Source of the DNA: Adiantum capillus-veneris
Lineage: Eukaryota; Streptophyta; Polypodiopsida; Polypodiales; Pteridaceae
Assembly: GCA_014529385.2 (NCBI GenBank)
Contig: CM043958.1
Span: 138,426,398-138,490,397, forward strand
Direction: 5' to 3'
Length of the DNA: 64,000 bases
The notes under the pieces were generated by a model, which was not told the origin of the DNA, did not search any database, and saw nothing but the letters and a program-made list of their open reading frames with translations. How positions within the stretch are numbered: the stretch's first letter is position 1; each line of letters opens with the position of its first letter. Shown here piece after piece: positions 1 to 13,200 of this stretch. A program made the position numbers and the translations under genes.

Positions 1-676
1 AAGAATTGCTGCATGCAGTAAAAGTATTCCTGTGGGGATATCTGCTCTCAAAAGAGCCCAATAGCACTATGGTGTGCTAAAGAAAACATGCATTTGACCG
101 CAAAGAAACTGCTGTCGAAATGACTGCCAAAATTGCATGAAAAGCATTATGTCTGTATGTGTTTATAAACCTGGAGAAAGTGTGTGTAAATGGGCTGAAA
201 AACCCCCTGTAACCTGCATGTCTGTGTCGGTGTGTGCCGATTTCCGCTACCGGATGGAAATGCGCTAGTCAAGTAGCCGCCAAGAGAGTCGTAGCCAAAA
301 ACATGCCGTAAAGTCTGATTAGTGCGCTCGGTGCCGATGACGAGTATCACTCCTCTATGGTAGAGGCACCTCACGTGTGTACGTGGCAAGCACAGCCGTC
401 TGCGAGAAGATGGTCGTCCGCGGGAATGTTAGCGTCGGGGTCGGACGTCGGAAATCTGCCTGCATAAAGAGCGTCGCTGATGTCGATGTCAAAGAATCAC
501 CGAGAGTTGGTGTTGAGGGGCAAACACGGTGTCAAAACCGATGCGATGTCAAGGACTACCTGAAAGCTAGTCAATTCGCTCTCGTCGATGTCGGTGCCAG
601 TGCGGAGCGGCAAGGCGTTGATGTCAGGGTTGCCAATGTTGAGAAATCCGGCATCGATGTCCAAAAACCCTGTTTT
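1..676. other. Non-coding leader, no gene recognised
   Basis: No domain, splice pattern or element terminus is recognisable here. A weakly open frame on the + strand from 377 runs into the downstream CT and TG arrays, but it has no family resemblance and is most likely chance. The base composition is somewhat more GC-rich than the following 3 kb. Confidence 0.5.
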
Positions 677-2034
<1,358 letters not shown>

Positions 2035-2176
2035 TGAACTTTCCTTTTCATCTTGATGTAGCTATGAAGGGTGCTCCTCAATAGCCATAGGAGTGCTCCT
2101 TCAAGTGAACTTTCTTTTTCATCTTGATGTAGCTATGAAGGGTGCTCCTCAATAGTCACAAAAGTACCCTTTCAAC
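2035..2176. repeat. Tandem duplication, 71-bp unit, two copies
   Basis: The unit starting TGAACTTTC at 2,035 recurs at 2,106, sharing the core CTTGATGTAGCTATGAAGGG and GCTCCTCAATAG. Copies differ by a few substitutions towards the end. Confidence 0.9.
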
Positions 2177-2830
2177 CATAGACATATTGATACCTCTTTT
2201 ACTGCTATATTATCCACTAACAAGTAATCAAATATTTTGACTAGCTTGATTTTAAACATAGATGGCCCTCTTAGACTCTACCTTCTCCCTTTGTGGGTTT
2301 CTTCCTTTATGCCTTATACCTTGACATCCAAGAAATCACCTTGATTCAATCTTAGCATTGGTTTTCCTCTTGCCATATGAAGCATAGACTAGGGTTATAA
2401 GGTCAGTTTCAAATTTACCCTCTTTGTGTCTAGCTTTTGCAAAATCACTAGGGAGGATTCTTCAAGCCCTACTAGCCCACCCAATTCCACCTACTCTCCT
2501 TTCTTCCGTGCTTAGTGAATATCTTTTCCTTTAAGTCCTTCGTAGTGGATTTCTTCTCCTAGCCTTGCCGCCTATCTTTCAATCTGTATGCTTTGGAGCT
2601 TTGACTTCTCTCTCAAATCTTGCCTCAACCCTTGCAACAAGAACTTGGCTAACCTTAAAATTCTCTTAAAAGTTTTCAATGAAGCTACTACACCTTGGGC
2701 TCCCATTCCTTCTCTCTCACTCCCTTCCTTATCTTACCTCTTGTCTATTACTTACCCCATTGCATGAAACTTTACATAATGAAATCCCACACTCTTGTCA
2801 ACCGCACTAGATACAATTGATTTTTTTTCT

Positions 2831-3010
2831 AGCTATCCCAAACCAAAGCCTTGCTTCAAGGCAAAAACATTCCCTCATCTCTATCCTTAAATTTAGACCA
2901 AGTTTATTAAAACTTGTTATAGCTATCCCAACCCAAAAGAGGGCTTCAAGACAAACACATTCGCTCATCTCTAGACTTAAATTTAGACCAAATTCACTGA
3001 AACTTGCTAA
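2831..3010. repeat. Tandem duplication, 90-bp unit, two diverged copies
   Basis: AGCTATCCCA at 2,831 recurs at 2,921, and both copies continue with matching CTTCAAG, ACATTC, CTCATCTCTA and AAATTTAGACCAA blocks. Frames open on both strands through it are by-products of the duplication. Divergence is noticeable, so it is older than the 71-bp duplication. Confidence 0.85.
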
Positions 3011-3029
3011 CCAAATCTCCATCACTTAA

Positions 3030-3997
3030 CCCAACTTTATTTCAAACCATTTCTTTAATATATTGAACCTCAATACAAATTCTCTCTCACACACAAAAAA
3101 CAAACCTCATCATACTGCCTAAAAGAATTATTCCTTTTAATCAGCAACTCATGTAGTTTGTGACAAAGTGGAAGCAATTTGCTTGCACCCAAAAATCAAA
3201 GTGTGTTTAAAACCATCAATTTAGCGCAATACAAGGACATTATGGTAGAAGTCCTCAAGTCAAACTTATTTGTGATAAAATTTCATATTTAATCGTGTTT
3301 TGTCCCACATACAAAGTTAAGAGACTCCAACCAAACTACCTTGTAGTTTTCTTTTGCTAATGAACCCAACACTATGGGAGATGTTCTTATGGATTTGGAA
3401 TTGGGATGTCCTTTTGGAGCCGATATAATAACACCTTGAAGAAAGCCTATCCCTTTTGCTAATAAAAGTTTTAGGCTCTACTTAATGGTTCTTAAATAGG
3501 AGGCTTACCATCTTCTCGCATAGAAAACTCAACTTCAAACTTTAAAGTTTGAAAAGGCTATTTAATGGCTTGTACTCAAACCTTGAAAGCAACACTCTCT
3601 ACCTAATTTCATTATTAGTAAAGATGTTTTAAGTCTATCCAATCATGGTTAAGTTTAAACCCAAATACATACCTCTATGTAAACCAAAGAAGAGATTGCA
3701 TAATATGAATCCATCTTGATGATGATAACACACACTACCCACCTCCCCATTTGTGTTTAATTTAGTTACATTATTATGAAGTTAAGCTATGTGGTTTGGC
3801 TTTTCCTTAGAAATAGTGCTGGAAATTGATTTGATATTGTGATGTTACAAAAGATCTAGATGTTTAGAGGCTCAAGTAAAAAGGTGAGAAAGAGCCATTA
3901 CAACGCATTGGGATACTATTTTGCACCACAATGATGGCAAAAAACTTGAAAAAAGTGAAATAATTCAAAAAGAACGAAATAAGAAGCTCGCAAATAA
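3030..3997. other. AT-rich non-coding stretch
   Basis: No gene, terminus or repeat array seen. Short runs of A and T only. Confidence 0.5.
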
Positions 3998-4411
3998 AAC
4001 ACACTTTGGGTTAGGAAGGATGAGATACATGCAAAAGAATCACTCCCAACCCATGAGGAGTCACAAAGTCTAGTACCGTCTCACACACCCATACAGACCA
4101 CTGATGCATCTATCACAAATGTATCGTTACCAAAGAAGTTAGTTCAAGCTCAAAAAACACAGAAACTTATTTGGATACCTAAGAACAATGTATTGAAACT
4201 CTCTAAGAGGCCAAACCACCAAACAAAGACACACTTAGCGACTCAACAACCAACCAAGTCACCAAAGCAAGTGTGGGTAGCCAAAGCGTTACGTCATGCA
4301 CAAAGAAATCAACCTTGGATATGGATCCCATTGGCAACACTAGACAACAAACATCAAAACCATATGCCGAGTAAAGAAATGCCAAAACACCAAGTATGGC
4401 GGCCAAAATAG
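3998..4411 (+). pseudogene. Retroelement-like open frame with repeated W-[IV]-P-K motifs
   Basis: The frame is open from just after a TAA at 3,995 to TAG at 4,409, about 137 codons, with no clear start, so it looks like an internal fragment. It is lysine- and glutamine-rich and carries a repeated tryptophan motif: LIWIPK, QVWVAK, WIWIP and QVWRPK. Such tryptophan-proline-lysine repeats occur in linkers of some plant retrotransposon gag proteins; that link is inference. The same frame continues past the TAG (FFQMFMP...) for about 60 codons, suggesting one premature stop. It lies at the upstream end of the unassigned element region that continues to the CACTA insertion. Confidence 0.35.
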
Positions 4412-4710
4412 CCCAAGAAAGTTATTAACATGGCAGGTCCCATTGAATTTTTCCAAATGTTTATGCCAGCTCGGGTTGCACTACTCCAACAGAAGCTATA
4501 TGGACCTAGAAATATTACTCCACCCACCTTGTACCCATAATTCCAATTTGTCCATGAGGACTCAGACAGAAGAGGGGGAGGCATAGGATACGAAACCTAT
4601 GGAAACTATTATCAGGCACTATCTTACAATGGTTTAAACCTTGTTGTGTTTTATTGCAAGTTGATTTTCAATAAATGCTAAGTACCGACTGTAAGTACAT
4701 AAAGGGGGAT

Positions 4711-4784
4711 CATGTCATGTCATGGTCAAAAGTAACCTATACTCCATCATGTCATGTCATGGTCAAAAGTAACCTATACTCCAT
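4711..4784. repeat. Tandem duplication, 37-bp unit, two identical copies
   Basis: CATGTCATGTCATGGTCAAA starts at 4,711 and again at 4,748. The two 37-bp copies are identical, so this is a recent duplication. Confidence 0.92.
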
Positions 4785-7200
4785 ACATGAAAGCTTTTTG
4801 TATTTTGTTTCTAACTATATGGTCAACTTTGGTCAAAAATCAAGAAAAGATAGACCAATATTGGCCTAACTATTTTTTTTATATAGCAAGATAGCTTATT
4901 TTCTGAGCCAAAAAAATTAACATAATCTTGGGTAATTTTTGGCTTTATTTTGCTTTTTTTTTTTTGATTTGCCATCATTTTTAAAGTACCTTTTTGGAAT
5001 TTTCTTTCTAAAAATATAATAAACAAATCCAGAGAAGCAATTGGAAGTCTGAAGCAAAAAAACAGAATACCATACCAGGAGGAACTCCCAAAAAAAGTTT
5101 GAAGATGTCAAATTTCGAACTAAATATAAAGGTGACCTGAAATGTAAACTTGTCGTATCTGGGACATACAAAGTCCAACGTGGAAATTGAAGATTCATTG
5201 GAAATATAAGGTATGCACATGGAATGATGAAAGCAAAAAGAAAATGGGGTATCGAGAAGCACTAGGCACATATACTAACTTAGGGGGATTTCCTAATCAT
5301 TTTCACATAGCGACCCTGCGGGAGAGAGCGAGTATGCGCGACATTTGGAGAGTCCATAAACACAGATCAAGCATCCCCATTGCAAGTGGAGCTAGCAGTG
5401 AGTTCTATGATGCTTATAGAGCATGTGCATGCATGCCAAATACTAACCCACTCACCAATATCACAAATCGGGGTAGAGGCACCAAAGATAGAAACATACA
5501 CATTAGGGGTTGCACAGGTGACCACAGGTGACCAAAACTTGAAGAAAATCAAAAGAACCACCAAGGGATATGGAAAGCCAATCCAGGGTCTCAGCATGGA
5601 AAGATCACGAGTGGAAGCTACCATGGTCAGTGCCACCACTCCAGAAAGTGCAGCAAAAGGTCACAATAGCTTCACAAGGGCTTGTAGAGTACTATGTGCA
5701 TGACATGAAATCCCAATTTTAGTAGGTACTTGTCAGCAATGAAAGCAAAAAGTTTTCATAGGGCAGAAGAGGCCATTTGGAACCAACCTTGGCTCCAAAT
5801 GGATCAAACAGGGCACCTAAAGGTACACAAGAATGGCAGAAAGCTACCCATGAAGTTTGGTCAAGAAATCTCTCTAATGGCAGCTACCGCAGTTGCTGCC
5901 ACACTAGGGCCAGTTTCACAAGTAGGATATTTCTCCATTTTCCCCAGGCTAGGAGCAGGTTGCTCATGCTTAGAAATCACCAAATGAACCACCCATAAGA
6001 AAAAAAAAGAACAAATCTTGCAGATTTTAGGATAAAAAGCAGGAAAATGACCAAAACAGGGCAAACCAAGGGGCATTTTCAGAATTTTCCTGCCATAACA
6101 TGAGATGTATCCAAAGGAAGCAAATACCATTGGATGTTTAGCAAAATTTACCATAAAATTCAAATTAGGGTGCGTTTTACACCAAACAAGTCCACAATGG
6201 GCTAAAACGCAAGACCACAAACAAGAATTTCTATGCGGGAAGCTCAAGAAGGACCCAGGGAATAAGCAAGAAAGATAACAAAGATGGTGCATAGCGTAAA
6301 AGGAGTCTATACATCAATAGGAACTAGTAGGCACCACTCTCTCTTGATGACTGGTCACAGAAGCCAGCTACCACGGTTGGTGCCACAGGGACAAGCTAGG
6401 AAATTGCCATTAAAAAATGACACGTAAGCTATAACAAGTGGGTAGTCCACTGATCTAGAATGATGAGGGGATGCGACTATGGGCTTGACATCACAAGAAA
6501 TTATGATAGGTAACAGATGACCACACATGGCCAAATACTTACAAGCCAAGATCCTTTTTTTGCATGGAAACAGGGTTGTTGAGATCCGAATTGTCCAAAC
6601 AGGGTGTGGTTGGAAGAGGAAGTCAAGTAGAACAAAGACGTACAAATTTCACCTTCATCTGACTCAAAATCCAGATACCGCACCTATTGCCACCTACTTA
6701 TATTTGACAGAGGATGGTACCAGTATGTATCCCTCATCAAGGGGATCCTAATGACACCTCATATGCCAAAATTGGACACTCTAAACTCAAGTTATTGACC
6801 TAACAAACTAGGAGTGAACTAACAACACAACTGAATGACATCTGATGACTATCTAGCTAAAAATTGGATCTTTATCATTTGTTTGCTACAGGGCCAGACA
6901 CTTTAAAGAAGATGAGGCATAGAAGCATCTACAAATTGGAAGAGAAAGAGAGTTATCAAGTCGACATGGACCACATTACAAGATCCAAATCCTATTTTGT
7001 CGATGAATCCATTCAAGTATAGCATAGCCTTAGAGTATTCAACAATGTATGGAAGGAAAAGCAAGGGAAGAGATGGGAGGCACCCCAAATACCAAAAGAG
7101 TTCAATAGCATTGCCTACACACCACAAAATGCTAAATGAGCAATCTCTAGACTGAGAGTAGAAGACTTCCTATCAAGACCAATGGTTTGAGCTGATTATA
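4785..7200 (+). other. Decayed element interior with only broken frames
   Basis: No frame longer than about 115 codons survives and none is recognisable. A related block beginning near AGCTACC and encoding Ala-Thr-x-Val-x-Ala-Thr recurs at about 5,617, 5,881 and 6,364. It belongs by position to the same decayed element as the frames at 7.2-10.9 kb, but no protein family can be named. Confidence 0.35.
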
Positions 7201-7214
7201 GGCAAGCTCATGAA

Positions 7215-7478
7215 TTGATAACTACTCTCCAAAAGATAAATGAAGAGAAAATGACGGCAATGCTCACGAAAGCGAACGGGGAAAAGGTGACAATAGAAAT
7301 CACCCCAGATACGATAGCAAAGATCTCTAAGTTGCCAAGGGGAGAGCTTGTGAAGCCACAAGGCTATGCACATGACAATTTCAGTACAATGAAATTGCCA
7401 ACTTTTAGCAGTATCAAAGAAAGGAGGATCAAGCAACGAATGAGGGTCTTGCACCAGCATCTTCCCTTTGATAGATAG
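7215..7478 (+). pseudogene. Fragment resembling plant transposon-type ORF
   Basis: This 87-codon frame reads MITTLQKINEEK, then VTIEITPDTIAKISKLPRG near residues 24-42, and ends at TAG. The pattern of beta-prone residues, then D-T-I-A-K, then L-P-R-G resembles the conserved core of uncharacterised plant transposon-associated proteins in which a helix precedes an L-P motif. I cannot assign a family with certainty. It is followed in + orientation by further frames of the same broken gene. Confidence 0.3.
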
Positions 7479-7529
7479 ACCAGGTACACAAGTCCAAAAC
7501 GGAACCTACCATCAATACTACACAAGCTA

Positions 7530-7862
7530 GTGCCGCAACACCGACATGTACCTATTGATATGGCCACATGGGGATTTGATCGACTAGTAGTAGCAGTAGA
7601 GAAGAAGCAGTGGGCAAAGCAATCCGGCACCCCACACCTAGGGGGAGCAGAGTTTTTGACAAAAATAGCGTCCTGTCTTGTTGAGAAAAGAGACTCACTA
7701 GAAGATGCTCCAGATTCTAACAAAGGGGAAGAAAAGATGCATCAACCCAAGGCTAAGAAGGTAGCAAGACATTCTACATCAACAAGAACCACCAGAGCAA
7801 ATAAAATGACACAACACGAATATGTCAGAGATGAAGGGGCCACTAGCTCTTTGAGTCAATAG
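7530..7862 (+). pseudogene. Unrecognised basic ORF fragment of the 4-11 kb element
   Basis: A 110-codon open frame. The first half contains WGFDRLVVAVEKKQWAKQ. The second half is Lys/Arg/Ser/Thr-rich and looks disordered (PKAKKVARHSTSTRTTRANK). No domain is recognised. It sits between two further + strand frames separated by single stops or frameshifts, so it is probably a middle piece of one longer decayed protein rather than a gene in its own right. Confidence 0.3.
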
Positions 7863-7951
7863 GATCAGAGACTAACGAGAAAGAAGTAGAGATCCAACAA
7901 TTATATCCCACAACATAAGAAAGAAATCCCACAATTGTATACGCCAAGAGA

Positions 7952-8666
7952 GTGGAACAAAGAGAACAAAAAGCAAAAGAAGAGCAAGAAAGAAAGAAAA
8001 ATACCAAGGAGGAAAGGAAGCAAAGACAGAGTGAAGCTGCTCAGAAGAGAAGAGACACGGAACAACTTAGAAAAGAAGAGCAACCTCAAAGTTTGTCAGA
8101 TATGATGAGGGAAAAAATCAAAGAACAGATAGGTCAAACATCAAGGAGACCAGTTGAAGAAGAAGGAGAAGGGGAGGAGGCTAAATCAATCAAGACCGAG
8201 ATCAAGATCAAAGAGCAACATGAAGAAAGTGCCTCCTCCAGGGAATTGAGGACAAAAAAGAGACTTGACTGCCAACAAACCACCACCACTATGGAAGGAG
8301 AATCTTTTGATAAACCCCAAGAAGATAATATTATAGAGATGATGAATCAAATCTATCAGCAAGAGGAGAGGGTAGCAACAAGAAATTCAATGAGAAGAAC
8401 CAAAAATACCAAGCCCGATGCCTAGAAATCTAATCCAAATGGAGTCCCTTACCACTAAACCAAGCCTCCAATCAGAACAAACCAGTCAAGCCCAAGCAGA
8501 AAGTATAAAGGTTGAGGTCTCAAGCACACCACTCACACCTAGGGAACAAGCCAAAAATCTAATCAAGGACTTTAGTCCAAAAGAAGCCCAAGCTATGGCT
8601 GACTTATCACTATCTTTCATAAAAGAGCCCAACCTAGAGCCGAAGACATCAAAACAAGCCACATGA
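7952..8666 (+). pseudogene. Charged coiled-coil ORF pair of the 4-11 kb element
   Basis: Two overlapping frames (7,952-8,425 and 8,418-8,666) together look like one protein with a frameshift near 8,420. The first is extremely Glu/Lys/Arg/Gln-rich (KEEQERKKNTKEERKQRQ), as expected for a long charged helix or coiled coil, followed by an acidic linker. The second contains REQAKNLIKDFSPKEAQAMA, a short helical block. No enzymatic motif is visible. Glu/Lys/Gln-rich scaffolds like this occur in large non-autonomous LTR elements; that assignment is inference. Confidence 0.35.
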
Positions 8667-8879
8667 CAAGATGCTTAGTTAGAGGGCTTGCAAAAAAATC
8701 AAGAAAATCCCATGATGATTGATCAAGTACAAGAAACTAAGAATGAGCAGGTACAAAAAGGAGTAGATCGGCCTGAAGGCTTGTTAAAAATACAAGGAAA
8801 CCTTGAGATGGCTAGTCTACCTATCTCATCAGAAGCTCAAACATGAAAAGTTCTCAACGTAATCACAAAAATACAATAA

Positions 8880-9128
8880 ATGTGGAGAAAGCACCAAAAG
8901 GCAGGGCTAATACCCTTGCCCAGGCACTCCCCTAAGGAAGCTCCACATGAAGGAAAATCAGAGCAAGGGATGGAGATATCCACACAACCAACAATCATGC
9001 TAATCAAGAAAGACGATATCAAGGAAACCAAGGAACCCATCCAAGAAACCGCCCAAGAAACAAAAAAGAAGCTGCTCAAGGACCACTCTTTCAAGAATCA
9101 ATGTCTAGTATGGCCAAGGCATCATTGA
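8880..9128 (+). pseudogene. Unrecognised Lys/Glu-rich ORF fragment
   Basis: An 82-codon frame with a Pro/Lys-rich start and a helical tail (KKDDIKETKEPIQETAQETK). It continues the charged, low-complexity character of the preceding frames and is followed by frames leading into the 57-bp repeat array. No family recognised. Confidence 0.3.
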
Positions 9129-9458
9129 TTTCTAAGTTGGCTGAAGATCTAAACAAATAAATAATTCAAATCACTCTAAAATACGAGAAGGAAGAAGAAA
9201 ACAATCCCGGTCTCAGTCTAGCAGTGGTCAACATAAAGTAAGAAATGGACAAAACAAGGGTTGAAAAACAAAGAGTTGATCGAGACAAACACAATCTTGG
9301 TAGAGAATCTACAAAGGAGAGATGCACAAATAGAACATATCAGTGGAGAGATGGCAAAGTACAAATAATTTTATGAGAAAGAAGTGATGGCCAGGTAAGT
9401 ACAAGAGAGTGTAGCCCAAAGGAGTAAGCTTGTCCTAGACCAGAAAGAAAATCAATAT

Positions 9459-9741
9459 CAACAGGCCCATCAGAGTGCCAAAGAGTCAATAGTATTAGCT
9501 CAACAATATCAATATCAACAGGCCCATCAGAGTGCCAAAGAGTCAATAGTATTAGCTCAACAATATCAATATCAACAGGCCCATCAGAGTGCCAAAAGAA
9601 AATCAATATCAACAGGCCCATCAGAGTGCCAAAGAGTCAATAGTATTAGCTCTGGACCAGAAAGAAAAACAATATCAACAGGCCCATCAGAGTTCCAAAG
9701 AGTCAGCAAGGGTATTAGCTCAAAAGAAAAGGCTATCAATA
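9459..9741 (+). repeat. In-frame 57-bp (19-residue) tandem repeat in a coiled-coil coding region
   Basis: Copies begin at 9,459, 9,516, 9,573, 9,610 and 9,676, each starting CAACAGGCCCATCAGAGT. The full unit is 57 bp and encodes QQAHQSAKESIVLAQ plus four linker residues. Copy 3 is cut to 37 bp. The 20-bp shortfall is not a multiple of three, so it shifts the frame for the following unit. Copy 4 is 66 bp (+9, in phase). Low divergence between the first three copies indicates recent expansion. Confidence 0.92.
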
Positions 9742-10715
9742 GATGTGATCAAAGGCCCAATAGCTGATTAGAACAAACAGCTAGAGGCATTTACAAAGGA
9801 CCCTTTTCTCATCCCTACAAGTGGCTCTGAGCAAACGGACATTATAAGAATCACATTGCAGAGTCGGAACAAGCACTAGAAATCTCTCAAATGACAAGGA
9901 TTACACTAGAAGAGGCCCTATACACTAAAAGCAAGGCCATGGTAGATGAGGGAAAAGCAAAAGATGAAAGCATTGAGATGCTTATGAAGGAAGTGGAGGA
10001 TCTAAGAAAGTAGCTATCAAAGATTAAACAATTCCAAAACCTCCCTCCCAAAGAGAAAGTACCCTTGGAAACATGGCCGGATTTTGAGAACATAGAAAAA
10101 GGGACAGAACAAGAGAACAAGCAGTCTGAAGGCTTGATAGGTGTGGGTACTTCAGTTGAACCTCATAAATTACCTCAAGAGTTCTCACATCTGCGGGAGG
10201 AACACTGGGAAGTGATAAGGGAAGTTGTGGCCAGGAACCTCCGCTATGAGCATCATTTATTGAAGTCAGATTTATTACAATGCATCACTATAGAGTAGCT
10301 ACGAGAAGAGGTTCTTGAGACAAAACTTCCCTACACACTACTCAAGTGGCTAGCAATAGAAAAGAAGAAAGAGTTACTACCATCATTTCTACCAGATACT
10401 GAGGGGAGTTACAAGGATGTTGACCTCTCAAAATGGACCATTGAGCAAATGAAAGAGGCCGAGCCAGCATGGAAATTTTAGTTCATGGGGGAGAACAAAC
10501 AGGCAATAACAGTGAACTCATTTGCTCCAGTCCACCCAACATACTGCCCAAATATCAGGAGGAGAAGGTTGGATGACTTTGAGAAATTGCTTGCTTCTCA
10601 ACCTACATGGCTGAACTACCTAGTCTTCCCCAAAACAAGAGAGGCATCTTCACTGGCTTATATGAGGAAGGGTATCAAGAAAATGATCATCCTAGTTCAA
10701 GGAAAGCCAGAATGA
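9742..10715 (+). pseudogene. Downstream ORF fragments of the 4-11 kb element
   Basis: Helical frames continue after the repeat: MLMKEVEDLRK near 9,980, then METWPDFENIEKG at 10,065, then a frame from 10,485. Between them, single stop codons interrupt a continuous reading (for example TAG at 10,296 followed directly by LREEVLETKLPYTLLKW). At about 10,610 the reading switches frame into the segment that is split by the CACTA element. No known domain. Position and phase argue for one long protein now broken by point mutations. Confidence 0.4.
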
Positions 10716-10892
10716 TGTTAAAGATTTACTACATGCTCTCTGTATGGATCAATACATTCAAAAATATATACGCCACCAAAGTAAAGTGGACTTCATTCTT
10801 GGAGGGATACAAAGGACTTCTATTCAACTTGAATAACACCCCCAAGATGAAGATAATATATGGCTTGTTTTCCAAAATTATTTTCCTTCCAA
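10607..10892 (+). pseudogene. 5' half of an ORF split by the CACTA element
   Basis: This frame is open for 95 codons up to the CACTA left terminus, reading KMKIIYGLFSKIIFLP at its end. When the CACTA element and one copy of the CAA duplication are taken out, base 10,892 joins base 19,066 and the frame continues without a shift into SHYMQTFKHAFYTG. The protein is Lys/Tyr/Phe-rich with no domain I recognise. It is probably the C-terminal part of the unassigned LTR element whose polypurine tract lies at about 19,218. Confidence 0.6.
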
Positions 10893-11020
10893 TACTACAA
10901 GAGGTACTTCACATTTGCGACGCTCGCAGTGCGACGCTCAAAAGTGAAAATCCACCGTGTCGCTATGGGCGTTGCTATTTTCTTGTTATATAGCCATGCC
11001 CATAGCGACATCGACAGGGG
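10893..11020. repeat. CACTA left terminal inverted repeat and subterminal motifs
   Basis: Terminal TACTACAAGAGGTACTT is followed by GCGACGCTC twice (10,918 onward), GTCGCTATGGGCGTTGCTAT near 10,960 and CATAGCGACATCGAC near 10,997. In Spm, subterminal repeats of this kind are bound by TNPA; binding here is inferred from that. Confidence 0.85.
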
Positions 11021-11094
11021 TAAAAAATAAACTGAGAGCGGCAAAAACTTAGAACTCAGATATGAGTTTTGGCGCTCAAGAGAAAGAGGGTAAG

Positions 11095-13200
11095 ACATGG
11101 AGAAGTGTTCGAAATGTGATTCTGAGAGATATTGAGTAGATCTCCACGGAACAAAAATTCCACAAAAGGTTTTGTGACATTTTCCTCTACTCCCTCGCAT
11201 CAAGCATTTCTTCAAATGTAAGTCCATGGCCGCCCTAGCATCATGGCATAAGGAGAATAGATCTTCGGATGGTGTGTTACGGATTCCTACAGATTGCGTA
11301 GCTTGGAAACATATGGACAATACATGGATGGATTTTTCCAGGGAAGCTCAAAATTTACGCATAGTCCTGGCTATGGATGGTGTAAATCCATTTGGTCAGA
11401 GACCAACATCTTATAGTGTATGGCCCGTTGGCATCGTCAACTACAACATTCCCCCGTGGTTGACGACCAAGAAGGGGCACCTGTGGCTAAGCTTGATTGT
11501 GCCGGGCGGTATAAAGTGAAGAATATGGATGTGTATCTTTGTTCACTATTGGAAGAGCTACAACAATTGTGGATTGGCATAGAAGTGGTGGATATGAGCC
11601 GACACACAGGTAAACGGAATGCTTTGATAAGAGGCATTCTAATGTGGACCATGCATGACTATCCCAAACTAACAGAATGCTTAGGTGATTTACACTCAAA
11701 CTCAAACACTGTAAATCTTGGTTTTTCTTAAGCTTATCTATTGTCATGTGTATACATGCAGGGCTTCAAACAAGCGGATATATAGAGCATGTGTCACATG
11801 TGGACCTAGACTTAATCACATCGGGCGCCCTCATTGAAGAAGCAAATCTACGAAGGTCATCAAACATATCTTCTAGAGAATCATGAGTTACGCGACGGAT
11901 TTTTGGGAAGAGAGCCACCAAGGATGTCTGCACAAGCATGGTTAGAGCAAAAGGAGATGTGTGATGATGGTTTGCCCCCAGGGATGAAGAGACTCTCTCT
12001 ATGGTACGAATTACCATATTGGCCCAGACTCATGCTCAATCACTCGCTCGATCCAATGCACATATTCAAGAATGTGGGTAATCTGCTATGGGACCATCTG
12101 ACTGGCAAGAAAGATACTTTGGGAGCCAGGGTTGACCTTAGAAATGTGGATCGTATGGAGCGATATTGGCCGCAGACAGCATCCGATGGATCTATAAAAC
12201 TCCCTAAAGCGCCATGGATTTTGACAAGAGCCCAAGAATGCAAAGTAAAAGAGACCATTTGATCTGTGCGGACCCCCACTGGCGTAATGCACTAGCTCCA
12301 AACGTGTTTCACTGAAGAGGGGAAGCTTACTGGTTTGAAGTCGCACAACTAGCATAAAATGTGCTAGGTATGTTTGAAGTGGAATATATCATAATGGGAA
12401 TTGTGAAACAAATTTGTGTGTGGACTTTAATATCATTGCTAGATGTGTTTTGCAGTTTATCTTATCGGTGGCCATTAAGGGATGTTTGTCTCCTGACGTC
12501 CGTAACACAATCTACAAACTTGTGAAGTTGGTGCAATGGATCTCACAGAAGGAGATCAATGTAGACTCCATACCATTCGCCAAACTAAACACTGCGGAGG
12601 TTGTGTGCATGTTTGAGAAACACTTTCCTACTACCATGCTAACCATTCAGGTGCATCTTCTTGTTCACATAGTTGATGAGGTGGAAATACCTAGCGCAGT
12701 ACATTCAGATGGATGTTCTTTTTAGAACGTTTCATGAAAAATCTCAAGGGATATGTGCGTCAGAAGGCACGTCGGGTAGCATGGCAGAAGGTTGGCTGGT
12801 ATTAGAGTCCCTAGTTTACATTGGAGAGTGGCTAGACGGATTTGATAAAGCCCGGGACACGCTATGGAGAACCATAGATGATGAGCGCATATCTGGGATT
12901 GTCATGTGCAATCTCGGTGTTGAGAAGAAGATGATGGAAGATCTGGAGGCTAAAATCAATAGATTTTGCACGCGTCACAATCCAGTGATGCAAAAGTGGA
13001 TTTCACAATACGAGGATGAAAAGCAAGAGCAGCAAAGGGCACAAATCGAGTGGAGATGGGGAAGACGACCGCCGATGCATTATCCAACGGATTTGGAGAG
13101 CCTACCAACATTCATGATCTTAAGATGGTTGCACAACCAATTGAAAAGCGCACAACAGTGCGATCAAGAAGTGACTGAGGAGGAGTGGGAGTACTCTCGG
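11095..13200 (+). pseudogene. TNP2-type CACTA transposase with DUF4218-like region, frameshifted
   Basis: TNP2/TNPD is the catalytic protein of CACTA elements. The conserved order is readable across several frames: a Cys-x2-Cys start (KCSKCDSERY) and HFPLLPRI near 11,190, then DGVLRIPTDCVAWKHMD, AMDGVNPFGQ and YNIPPWLTTKKG (11,226-11,519), then KNMDVYLCSLLEELQQLW (11,520-11,730), LPYWPRLMLNHSLDPMHIFKN near 12,015-12,080, and the DUF4218-like VHLLVHIVDEVE near 12,650 leading into ERFMKNLKGYVRQKAR in a shifted frame. MAEGWLVLESLVYIGEW (12,781) restores the first frame. At least three frameshifts and several stops make it non-functional. The N-terminal transposase-associated domain is not visible. 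Confidence 0.85.
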
